Positions 23,401 to 34,105 of a DNA stretch of 64,000 nucleotides are shown here, one piece after another; position 1 is the stretch's first letter; each line of letters begins with the position of its first letter. Source of the stretch: Fragilariopsis cylindrus CCMP1102 (lineage: Eukaryota; Bacillariophyta; Bacillariophyceae; Bacillariales; Bacillariaceae). A program made the translations under genes and the position numbers. The stretch covers positions 1-64,000 of the forward strand of contig FMBT01000022.1 of the NCBI GenBank assembly GCA_900095095.1, in the 5' to 3' direction. The notes under the pieces were generated by a model. That model was not told the DNA's origin. It was given only the letters and a program-made list of their open reading frames with translations, and made no database searches.

Positions 23401-24990
23401 TTAAAGAAGTTCAGCGAATGCCGGGGAAGAAAGAGCAGGTATTATTCTGTCGATTGAGCGACTGTCAGCGTTCTATGTATGAAGCTTTTCTTCAGTCAGA
23501 TCTGGTCAAGAAAGTTTTTCGAGGGTCTGTGCAACTTTTAGGAGCGATCACTACGCTGAGAAAGATTTGCAATCACCCTGATCTTGTTTCTCCTCCCGAC
23601 GAATTTGCTTCTGACCCTTTTTCCGAGAGTATTCTTGGTAATTTTAATGACTCGTTGCGAGTCCGGGAATCAGACAATTATGGTAGCGACGATGACGATA
23701 CTTCTCAGAAGATTGGAGACGGTACCGTAGATAGATATCATGAATTGATTGAACGGTCAGGGAAATTGGAGATATTGGCAAAGATCTTACCACTTTGGAA
23801 AAAACAGGGGCATCGTGTACTAATCTTTTGTCAATGGCGGAAGATGCTTGATATTATCATGGATTTTGTTAAATCTAAGGGGTGGAAGTTCGGTAGATTA
23901 GATGGGAATACTAATGTGGCGTCACGACAACGACTTGTTGATACGTTCAACTCAGATGAATCATACTTCGGTATGTTATGCACAACCCGAACAGGTGGTG
24001 TGGGCCTTAATCTTGTCGGGGCTGATCGTGTCATTCTCTACGATCCTGACTGGAACCCACAGACTGACGCTCAAGCCAGGGAACGAGCGTGGAGATTTGG
24101 TCAAGAAGAGAAGTTACAGTTTATCGTATGATTTGTGCAGGCACTGTTGAAGAAAAGATATATCAAAGACAGATATTCAAAACAGCCTTGTCAAATAGTG
24201 TCCTACAAGACTCCAAGCAACGTCGACTTTTTACTCACAAAGACTTGAAGGATCTCTTCAGTCTCAAAGCTGACAATGGGAGCGTCGCTACAGGAGCGGA
24301 AGGGATAACAGAGACTGCAGAATTGACCAAAGGGGATGGATATGTTGATCCTGATGATAACGAAATTACTGCCAATGCTAAAGAACAAGATAACGGAGAA
24401 ACGATGCAGTCCGTTTTAAAAAGTAGAGGCCTAGCTGGAATTTTTGATCATGACGTCGTAGAAGGCAATACAAGTCAAAGAGAGCATCTGTAAGAGAAAT
24501 GGAAGCAAAGGCGAAAAAATTATCTAGAGAGGCTCTGCAAAATCTTCGGCAGAGCGTTGCTCCCGTAAATAATTTAGGGAGTCGTTTTGGTAGTAGTGGT
24601 GCTAGAAGCAATAGTATACTATCGTCAATTGCTGAGCGTAACACCGAAATTTTGAACGCTGGAACACTGAGTAGTGCAGACGAAATAAAGCAGAATACGC
24701 AATTGTTAAAGGATCTTCGCAATTTTGTAAAGACTCGTTTACCAACGACAAACGAATTACTCGTAAGTTTACCTTCTATTATTTTCCTTTTCAGCTTAGT
24801 TCCTGTGCTTCCCATTCTCTCTCTCTCTCTCTCTCTCTCTCTAACCACATTTGTCTGTTGCGCTTAAAACATCTTGGATCTATAACAGGATACGTTTTCC
24901 TCACATGTGACGTCTTCGGATGCAGCTGTGTTCAGAAGACTCCTGAAGTCGATTGCTACTCTTAAAAATGGCTCCTGGATCTTGAAATGA
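20493..24990 (+). CDS. ERCC6: CSB/ERCC6/Rad26-like SNF2 DNA-dependent ATPase
   Basis: Exons 20493-24762 and 24889-24990, about 1,458 residues. The SNF2 core starts with LFPYQRTGLQWMWEL (about 697), then motif I GDEMGLGKT, motif II as DEAQ within VIDEAQKIRNPNA (CSB usually has DEGH), motif III LALSGTPIQNDLRELW and FPGRLGTLPAF, which is diagnostic for the CSB group. The helicase C part includes RVLIFCQWRKMLDI and TRTGGVGLNLVGADRVILYD. EEKIYQRQIFK and KQRRLFTHKDLKDLF follow, and the last exon encodes FRRLLKSIATLKNGSWILK, matching the CSB C-terminal tail. CSB acts in transcription-coupled nucleotide-excision repair at stalled RNA polymerase II. The N-terminal 650 residues are acidic/basic low complexity with a CPLC...HMDTC zinc-like motif. 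Five frame breaks (about 21080, 21640, 23295, 24105, 24475) are each repaired by one A or G, giving exactly 1,459 codons. Confidence 0.85.
24817..24842. repeat. (CT)n microsatellite in the CSB-like intron
   Basis: About 13 CT units inside the only intron of the CSB-like gene (24763-24888), upstream of the acceptor ATAACAG. It could serve as an extended polypyrimidine tract, though it ends 46 bp before the acceptor. Confidence 0.9.
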
Positions 24991-27900
24991 GATAATTCCA
25001 TTTTACGAACATCGTCCCCTTCATCGAAATATTTACCAAAAGTACACCGCAAAATCTTTTCAATATGTATCAGACGAAGTTACCGAGCCAGGGATCTGCC
25101 GTAAAGCGGCACTGATATAAGTTTTGTACCATTTATACGAAGCTTGTTGCTGCGGGCTCCACAAAATGTCAATTGGACCATATAATAATTAGATCAGATG
25201 TACTATCATTGTTACGTAGTCAGAATTTATTTATTACTCATAATATTAATCCAATGAATATGCACCTTACAAATTGATTATTATGTTGGGTCTTTGCCAA
25301 TTTTGCAGTCGATTCACATTATTCTGGAGTTATCCGTGTAAATTCGAAGCTTACAGATAGATTATCTGGATCATACCTTTGGCATTTGGTACAGTTTAAA
25401 TATTTTGATCCAAGAAGCATGCCTAGTAGAAACTATATAGTGTACTCCTCTCTGTATACATTAATAATGTGTGGATTTCTTTTAAAGATAAGCTGGAAAG
25501 AAACTGTACCACAAGCAACTTAGGACTGGAAGATGCCATAGTTAACAAGAATTGTATGTTTTTACTACCATTTAGAGTAAATTTGCTGGTTAATATAATT
25601 TGATGGATCATAAACTACCAGGAGGAGAGGTGATGGGCTGAGTTACCTTTCAATTCATTCTAATGGTGCTTTTTAATAGATCCCCAGCTACAGTATAAGG
25701 GCTTTTGTAGATGGGCAGATATTTTTTACTAGCAAAATACCATGTTGATAATCTGATTTAAAGGAACAAAAAAACTTGTGGCTACTACAGTTGCTGAAGC
25801 TAGCCTATTAATACTTATAGGGAGCATATTTTTAGCCCACACCCAGTATCAAACTCACATCCTTTACCTTCAAGGAATCAAGTTCCACCATTTCTGAACA
25901 CACGTCAAAAAAAATTCAGTTGTTATATCAGTCTGGTCGAGTTATATGTTTATAAACCACTAAATATTGATCTTCTTTACATGCGCGAAACACTGGTATT
26001 TTTTGGTTGTTTTCAGTCAATGAATAGATGCAAAAATGCTATTAGTACAAGATATTCTACTCAACAAGAATAAGAAAGAAGATAGTCTGTCCTCAAAACA
26101 GAGGTAATAATTTAGTTGTTGGATTATACTACTTGATTGAAATGCTACATTCAGTAGCAGTACGTGTACTAAAAAATTCTCTACTGAATGATACCTCAAA
26201 TGACAAATGACAACTGACCACTGTTCCATTTTCTTCTTAGCTGTATACTGGGTCCATTTTCTCCACATCCTCCATTGATAAATTGTTGGATAATAAATAA
26301 GCTCGTATTGTTTTCTTTTTGATATTGAGACTGGTACATTTTTGCATCTACAATAATTACTACACTTCCCTTTTCTTTCCATTTCCTCTGGCTAGCATTG
26401 GTGTACTGATTGATGTACTCTCACTGGTTGTTGTCTCTTTCACACACCAAAAGCAAGTTGTTGTTCATATATTATGTACCCCTACTACTAACAGTAGATA
26501 AACGAGGAGTATTACTGGCATGCACTGCTCACAGTCCCAGGAGTAACCACTGGTGGTGGGGAGAATGGTTGCTGAATTGCATCCTTACAAATTTTCTGCC
26601 TTCAGTACAATTCTAAGAGGTTTCAATATTTGTAGCACTTGGTTGAGCACAAGATCCTTTCTTTCTCATATCATCACTGCATTGAAGTAGTGAGTGGTCA
26701 ATTATGTAGGATGGTGCTTCTTGTATGGTGTGTAGAGTAGCACCGGTAAAAATTGGTCTTGGCTTCGGTCTGACAGTCATCACACTATGCTATCGGCCTG
26801 CAACTCGCTCTTGTCTGTAGTAGTAATCCACATCTCATGATTAACTATAGCTTGCCACCTCTTCAAGAAGGAAGAAGAAGGGAAAGAAGGAGAAAAGCAG
26901 CGTAGATTGTGATGAACAAAGCGTGTTCCAACTGGATCTGTGCGCCTTTTTCTAAGTATGCAATGAGAGCCTGTCCGCACACAGATAGCTGTTCTACAGC
27001 CTACAATGCAAGGAAACATTTTTCCAGGATTTAGAACTCTATGGTATGCACTCAAACCCCCTACACCATTGCATCTACACCACACACATCTAAATATTAT
27101 GGAGATTTGTGTGGACTAGGTGGTCCAGTTGATTTACAGGCTCCATTTGGAGCTATACCTTCTAAAAAACCACATGCATCATCAAAAAATTCATAAAAGC
27201 AATGCTCTCACCTATCTATCAGGAAATTCTTTGTAGAGTGCTTGTACTCGTACTGCATTTGTTGGTCAGCAACTCAAGATTGGACAAACAAGAGGGATGC
27301 AAATGGAGTAAATTTTGGTACATTTATACTTACAAAAACAACACGCAATGTACAAGGTAAAATCCGTAAATCTGTTAATGTTGTTCTCTTGAACAACAAC
27401 AATCAATCAATCGAATGATGATAAACAATTGATACCAAGATAACGAGGTGAGGGGAAAGACAATAAAGATGATGTCCACCCCCCAGCAGCGGCATAGAGG
27501 TGCAGCTATTATTTCTTTAGTGGAATTGTCCATCTAAAAAACACGTCAAACATACCTGTTGATAATGTCCTCTTCTAACACTCTAATAATTAAAAACTGG
27601 CTAGTTGGTTTATATACGGGACACAGCAGTAGAAAGAAGCTGGAGAGCTGTGTTGACTTAACATAAGATACTACAAAAGGAATGTTACTAGGAGGATAGG
27701 TTCTTGAGGTTTTAAGATTGGGGGGACTGGGTATCATAAAACGATGTGGCTGAGAGAGTATAATGAAAATGGGGGTAGGTTATTTCATGTACTGCATTTC
27801 AATCGATGTATCTTTTTTTTCAGTCATAGTACTAGTACATGAAAAAGTACACTGATTTTCGCACGAGTATGAACGGCTCTTACGGTATCATAAATAATTC

Positions 27901-28324
27901 GTCTACAAAAATATATTTTTTCTCTACTATCATCAAATTCGTCGAACACGACTAATACGACTCTTTCGTGATAGTAAGTTATAACTAACTTACTTGAAGT
28001 AGGCCTGCTCTACTGTATGTGTTCTTGTGTGCGTCATGTCAGTCAGTCTATTTCTCTTCTTTACGTATCAATCAATAAAAAATAATCAATAAAAAATAAT
28101 GTAAAAAGTTACCCTTCGACAACGAAGCAGATAATATTTGGTACTCGTACGCAATAACTACTTTCTCGAGAGAACTTTCTCGAAAGAACTTTCTCGAAAG
28201 AAACCCGACAAACTTAAAAGTTCTTACATGTGTGGTATTGAAAATTGAATAACTCCATTTCAAAGGAACTAATCTATTGATTACCGACAGTATCTTAAAA
28301 CTACCGTTGATACGAACGCCGAAT
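24991..28324. other. Gene-poor spacer, 3.3 kb
   Basis: The longest stretch without a recognisable gene in the window. The ORFs in it are at most about 120 codons and show no conserved motif, biased composition or splice pattern like the neighbours. I saw no terminal repeats, transposase or tRNA. A short tandem array with heat-shock-element-like spacing lies at its right end (28160-28201). Untranslated exons, a long noncoding RNA or a fast-evolving gene cannot be ruled out. Confidence 0.5.
28160..28201. promoter_or_regulatory. Three tandem 14 bp units with TTCnnGAA palindromes
   Basis: The unit ACTTTCTCGAAAGA occurs three times head to tail (the first copy has CGAGAGA). Each unit contains TTCTCGAA or TTCTCGAG, an inverted TTC/GAA pair like a heat-shock element half-pair. 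The array ends 124 bp upstream of the ATG of the first DUF389 gene, a likely promoter position. Binding by heat-shock factor is only an inference; the 14 bp period is not the 5 bp-phased arrangement of a classical extended element. Confidence 0.45.
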
Positions 28325-30088
28325 ATGGTAACTTTTGCAGTAGACGCCGAGGAGCTGACTTTTGATTCGCACCCTAGTGAGGACGCCCACGACGATTCTG
28401 ATCATGAATATTCAACTGAATTCCGTGCACAGTTTGGAAGCGCGAAGACGCCAATAGAACAAAAAAGCTTTAGTTATGACGTCGTCGGTCGATTAAGTAG
28501 ATGGGAGGGTGGCAACGGAAATCCGTACGAAAATGGTCAGGGTATTGAGAAAGTAGAGCCAGAAAAGATAACTTTTTGGATATTTCTCAGGCAATTCTGT
28601 CATCCATCTTATGATTTGACGGAAGTGACGATTGAAGACATCGACCGCACTAAGCTCATGCATGACAGATTCCTTGGTGACAGTCAGTTCAACTTCAATT
28701 ACACCACCTTGCTAATAATAGCTTCGGTTATTGCTGCGATGGGATTGGCTAACAACGGAAGTGCTTCGATTATTGCCTCCATGCTTGTTTCACCGTACGT
28801 CCTATTTTTTCAGTGATTTTTTCTAAAGCAATTGCCGAATTTTTGATAGGGAGCGCTTCCCTACTTTTGTTCACCTGCCTACATAGTTCTTACAGACGTT
28901 ATTGCTCTTTTTTCCCTCTCCTCCTTCTCTTCTCTTTCTTCTTCTTCTTGTTCTTCTTAAGTTTAATGGGGCCTGTGACGTCCATTGCATACGGAATTTC
29001 GATTGGAGATTACAAAATGGTTCGAATGGGCCTAGTCACTGAGATTGTGAGTCTAATTATCTGCATTATTATTGGAGTAATATTTGCTGGAGCAATGTTA
29101 CCCTTTAAAGTAGCCGATCCCTGGCCAGTAGAACAAATGTTAAGTAGAGGCACTCTGACAAATCTCAGGGTCGGCATTCCAATCGCATTTTTCTCTGGTT
29201 TAGGTGTTGCTGTTGGTATATTGGACAGTCAGACCAATTCTCTTGTTGGTGTTGCTATTTCAGCTTCACTTTTACCCCCTGCGGTACGTATTGAACAAGA
29301 ACAAGGGTCCGTATAGTAGTCGACTGACTATATCAAATCGATCATCATCTAATATACGATATTTCTCTTGCTTCGCTTTCCTTTTTTCTTTCAACTCGAT
29401 TTCCATACAAATTTCAGGTCAATGCTGGGATGCTTTGGGTAATTCATTTTTGTGATACGCAACCTGATTATCCCAATGAAGCTCAAAACTATGCTAAGTC
29501 TGGGTTAATTTCACTGAGTCTGACAATTGTTAACGTTATTTTTATTATCATCGCTTCGATGTTAATGTTTCGATTGAAGGAGGTAAGATTCAATTTAGTA
29601 GTGTATGTCGAGTCGAATTTGAATAGTGTTATAAATAATCCTTCATTTTCTCATATTTACGCACACTATACGTATTTATTGTTTTGTTACTGTATGTAAC
29701 TTTTATTCTTTTCAAGACGTTACCCATTGAAAAGAGTATCTTTTGGACAGATCTTGGAATAGCAAGAAAAATCTATCACAACGTTGCAATTCTTCCAAAG
29801 GTCCAAACAGCACCCGATGACGCCGAAATCAAGAAGCGGGTGACGACATTTTTTCCTAGGGCTAGCGCGATGATATTGCAATCAGATTTCAGACCCGAAA
29901 ACTCAAATTCATCATCTATAGCAGGAAGCTCGGGAATTCTGCATAATTCTTCATACAACAAGTCGTCAAATCTCAACTCGTCGATTCCAAGGGAAAGTCG
30001 TTGTCAATGGTCCAATTCTAGTAATTCGGCAAGTAATTCGGCACAGGCAGTTAGAGGGATCGAGGTATTAACAAGCATTAATGAGTAG
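28325..30088 (+). CDS. DUF389 membrane protein, tandem copy 1
   Basis: Four exons: 28325-28794, 28962-29283, 29418-29582 and 29717-30088, 442 residues. The ORF extends upstream only to a TTG, so the ATG at 28325 (MVTFAVDAEEL) is taken. The acidic N-terminal ~120 residues are followed by the DUF389 core: NYTTLLIIASVIAAMGLANN, SASIIASMLVSPLMGPV, GIPIAFFSGLGVAVGILDSQ and LVGVAISASLLPPAVNAGML, about five to six membrane helices with conserved Ser, Pro and Gly. DUF389 proteins occur in bacteria, archaea and some algae; their transport or signalling role is not established. The C-terminus is soluble and Ser/Asn-rich (SSNSASNSAQAV). The first intron splits SP|LMGP and is absent from copy 2, while the last two introns are shared. 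Confidence 0.82.
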
Positions 30089-30094
30089 GAACTC

Positions 30095-30235
30095 TTTGAA
30101 AGCGCAGCATCGTTATTATAAATCCTATGTTTGTGAGGTCAAATGAACCGAGGGTGATGACTTTTTTGTCACTAATCAATGACCTCATCCGCACAGTATG
30201 TTGTCATCACGCATTTGAAGCATAGTGCACTATTT
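30095..30235 (+). other. Conserved 3' UTR element of DUF389 copy 1
   Basis: About 140 bp after the stop that is nearly repeated after copy 2 (32985-33110). It keeps CTCTTTGAAAGC, ATAAATCCTAT, ATGACCTCATCCG and TTGTCATCACGCATTTGAAG. Complementary segments GTGATGAC and GTCATCAC could pair, as could GAGGTCA and TGACCTC in this copy. It may be an RNA control element or just recently duplicated UTR. Confidence 0.55.
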
Positions 30236-31122
30236 CAAGTGTGCGAGATGCAACAAGTTAGATTCTGTTTCTTTCCTGTGTTATTGTTTTTATGATTATA
30301 TCACAATTCCAATAAATAATATGCTACATTATCTTTCGACTTGTAAGTCTACTTAGAAAAAAGGATTACTTGTGTGTCTGATGATGGTACTCGAGAATGA
30401 CCTGTATTGAAAAGTAGTCAGATATTTCATCAATTCAATAATTCACAAAGAATTAGTTGGTTTGAGTGATTAGCAGATTACGTTGCTAAATCGTATTGAA
30501 TATCAAAAGTCTACACACACACAAAGCCATAAATATTCTATTCATATCCATTTTCGATTCGGAAAAATGGAGACAAATAAAAAATAAGGTTTGCTCGCGG
30601 TTAAGTAAGGATTTGAGTCGCACTTGCGCGTCGATTTTTATCAATCCTGTTCTTTTATAATCTTGCTTCGCCCCGCGGTGATATGTCTCCTCCTCTTCGT
30701 CCCTGCATACTCGAATACCGAAATACTGATTTGTTGTCGCTGTTTTTGTTTATGAAGTGTGAAGGTGACTATGCAACACATCACGCACTTCGAACATTGT
30801 TGTTTAGATGATCTCTTGTCGACTACTAGTATGCAGAAATATGTGTATAAAGCGATTAAATTTTACACCGCCGTTTGAACAGTAATTGACGTATTGTGAG
30901 TAGCAATACAGTAGTCTACAAGATTTTATCTACATATCCTAGTTATTAGGCTTTGCTGCGGCGATTATTATTGTGTCGGGAGGAAGAAAGTACAATTGTA
31001 CAAGGTACAAGTCACAAGGTCGCACACATACATTGTAGAACTTATAATAGGAAAACCGTACTTAAGTCGATGCATTAGACCACAATAAGCTAATTTAAAA
31101 TTTTCAACGAAGAAGAAAGAAG
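30236..31122. other. Spacer between the DUF389 tandem copies
   Basis: About 890 bp holding the promoter of copy 2. No coding pattern recognised and no copy of the 14 bp array found upstream of copy 1. Confidence 0.5.
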
Positions 31123-32847
31123 ATGACAATCACAAATGTTGATTCTCGTCGTGACTTATCTAATGACTCCAGTATTAGTGGCAATAACCTCCGGGATTCA
31201 AGCGACCGTTCGGAGGTGTTTATTGCAGGAGATTTCGAACACAATTTAGAAGTATTACAGCACATGGAACATGATTCAGATCAGGATGATGTCGACGAGG
31301 ATCGATTAATTTACGCTGCTACCAAGAAGTTCTCCAATGCTAACCATGTATTTCCGAATCATGCTGTGGGGATTTCTGCAGCAGATTTAAATAGAGAAAG
31401 TACCCTCGCCTTCTCCATTGGTGATGATAATGAAGATGGTATAACACCTGTCAGATGGTTCCGGTTATTGATGGTTGATGATGAAATATTGGAGATCAGT
31501 AAAGAAGAGATTCAACGTGTCCGTATTATGCACAAACGGTAAGTATCACACCATCGCACGACCTCTTTGTCATAGGGTGATCAGAAGGATCTAAACTCTC
31601 AAATCATCTCCCCTCTCACATTGCTTTCATCTCGTTTTTTCTCTTCAAGATTTTACGAAGGTAGCCAATTTTCATTCAACTATAACACTCTGTTAATTAT
31701 TGCATCCATCATAGCTGCTTTAGGTTTAGGTAGTAATTCCACCGCTACAATCATTGCTTCCATGCTTGTTTCTCCTCTAATGGGCCCAGTTATTGGGATG
31801 GCATATGCAGCTACTATTGGAGATTGTAGGATGTTTCGAACTGCGTTTCTTACTGAATCCGTGAGTCTTTTAATGTGTATCCTCGTAGGAGCGATAGTGA
31901 GTGGTTGTATGGGATTCTTTGAGATATCAGAAGATTGGCCAACCGATGAACAAGAAAGTCGCGCTACGATTCAGAATTTTTGCGTTGGTATACCAATTGC
32001 CTTTTTCAGTGGCCTAGGAGTTGCTGTTAGCGTACTGGATGATCATACCAGCTCTTTGGTGGGTGTTGCTATCTCTGCCTCTCTTTTGCCTCCTGCTGTA
32101 AGTAGTAATCAACACGATCCGTCCCGTCGTGATTCTCTAGGCACATATGGTATAAAAATCTTCTTTATGTAATATCATATTAACATGAAACGTTGTTGTT
32201 GTTGCTATTGTTGTTAACTTATATCTTTTACCTGAATTATAGATAGACGCAGGGATGCTATGGGTGACACATTTGTTTTATGACCACAGCAGCGACGAAC
32301 TCCATAATTTCGGTTATGAAGGCATTATTGCATTGTGCCTGACCATTGTTAATATTGTGATGATTATTATATCGTCCATGATCATGTTTCGATTGAAAGA
32401 GGTAAAGTTTCGAAAACTATATGATGTGATATCCGAAGATTTTCATTTTTCCAAAAAATAAGTGTACATGCCTTATTCTAACCTCAGGAACTCATCTTTA
32501 TATGTTTACAATAATTTCTATCCAATTATTTTCAGAGGCTGCCTATTAAAAAGAAAATATTTTGGACTGATCTTGGATTGGCTAGAAAAATATATCGTAA
32601 TCAGGCTATCTTACCAACCGTCGAAGCTTCAACAGTAAAAAATGGAGTTCGAAGGATGGGACGTCGCGTTTCTACCTTTGTGCCGTTTTCTTCTTCCATC
32701 AGAAATAATGACAGAAGAAGCCACGGTGGTAGATTCTCTCAATTCTTCCAGAATCCTCGCACTAGGAGCGATATGTCTACTTGTAGTAATAGGTCCATTA
32801 ACAGCCGCGATATCCCCCAAGGCTCAGCAGATGACCTGAGTCCATAA
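31123..32847 (+). CDS. DUF389 membrane protein, tandem copy 2
   Basis: Four exons: 31123-31538, 31650-32097, 32243-32401 and 32536-32847, 444 residues. The core parallels copy 1: FNYNTLLIIASIIAALGLGS, TIIASMLVSPLMGPVIGMAY, GIPIAFFSGLGVAVSVLDDH and LVGVAISASLLPPAIDAGML, then FWTDLGLARKIYRNQAILP. The first intron lies before FYEGSQF, where copy 1 has none; the SP|LMGP intron of copy 1 is missing. The N-terminal region (about 139 residues) is acidic and divergent. The ORF stops at TAA 32845-32847, but the same frame continues open for 43 codons and ends in SSNSASNSAHAVKG, matching the C-terminus of copy 1, so a recent stop or read-through is possible. Function unknown as for copy 1. Confidence 0.8.
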
Positions 32848-32979
32848 CTTTCCACGGTTCCGGAAGAAAGAGGTTCAGGATGTAGTGCAAACACTACCGA
32901 AATCAATTCTAGTAATTCGGCAAGTAATTCGGCACATGCGGTTAAAGGTACCGATTTACTATCAATCATCAATGATTAG
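32848..32979 (+). other. In-frame continuation after the stop of DUF389 copy 2
   Basis: Directly after the TAA the frame stays open for 43 codons to TAG at 32977-32979. Its end, NSSNSASNSAHAVKGTDLL, corresponds to SNSSNSASNSAQAVRG in copy 1 at the same place relative to the shared 3' UTR. It is best read as the former or extended C-terminus. Confidence 0.7.
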
Positions 32980-32984
32980 GATCT

Positions 32985-33110
32985 CTTTGAAAGCACAGCA
33001 TTGTTATCATAAATCCTATATTTGTGAGGGCAACCGAGGGCGATGACTATTTTGTCAGTATTGAATGACCTCATCCGTATGTTGTCATCACGCATTTGAA
33101 GCTAAGTGCC
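32985..33110 (+). other. Conserved 3' UTR element of DUF389 copy 2
   Basis: Second copy of the element at 30095-30235, with a deletion of about 5 bp where copy 1 has AAATG and about 4 bp near CACA. GCGATGAC and GTCATCACGC remain complementary. Confidence 0.55.
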
Positions 33111-34105
33111 TTTTTTGTGTTGTTGTTCCTATGTTTGTATCAATTCCAGTAAATAATATGTTATATTATCCTTCTACTTGCAGGTCTAGTTAGAAAAAAA
33201 GATAAATCACCTGCCCCATAGCATATTGAACATGTAACGTACGAGACGGCTGATACACGCACACACACACACACACTACACACACATATATTAATTTTGA
33301 ATTACACACACCATTGAATTATCTGCTAGATTCCACACTTTCTTGTTTTTACACCATATTTAATGTTACCTTACGACACACTTGTAACAAACCGAACTGC
33401 TGACATGTAGACGGCAATTACTTGTATTCAATTTGATGATACACCCCAAAGCTCCTTTCTACTACAGGCAAGTATTTTTGCAATTGGAGTATGTTTTCTT
33501 GCAATGTACTCATCACATAGTTGTTACATAACCAATTCCAGCAGTTAGTTTATATTCAAGAAAACATTGCTTCTCAAACATCAGATGTATTGATGCCAGC
33601 AATATAAAGTTTTCACTTGCTCAACAAATAGGCTTTTTTTTTTTTCCAAAACCAGATTATTAACAACAAGCCACTACTGGAGGGGCAACAAAGGGGTATA
33701 ATGCACAAAAACCAATCTCCAATACATACCAGCTACTACTATTAGCGATAAAACATACGATGCAGTCCTTGAATGCTCCAATAAGAGTGGCCATTGTTGT
33801 TGTTGTTTGCTTCTTTAGTTTAGAGTGAGAAACAATATTTTTTTGATGGGGGATACGATTTTTTAGTTTTCGTGTCAAATTTTTTTCTTTCGATATTTTC
33901 ATTATTCGACAAAGCAATTCGCCCATCATCCATCATCGACATATTACATAATACATCTCTACAGCAGCTCCATTAGAGCAACTAATATTCGGTAGTAGTC
34001 TACAGTGAGGCTTGTTTAGGGAAGTGCATCATCATTATCACAGGTTGATACTTGTAGACCTACTCCATTTCAGAGATATCAAAACAAAGAGTGAAATTGG
34101 CATAT
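33111..34105. other. Intergenic spacer with (CA)n microsatellite
   Basis: About 1 kb. A CA dinucleotide tract lies at about 33255-33286, and a T9 run near 33634. The minus-strand ORF at 33660-33929 has no recognisable motif. It contains the promoter of the DnaJ gene. Confidence 0.5.

Noticed and set aside
26780-27085. 101-codon minus-strand ORF with several Cys
   Set aside because: No regular Cys spacing, no recognisable domain, and no flanking exon or codon pattern like the neighbours.
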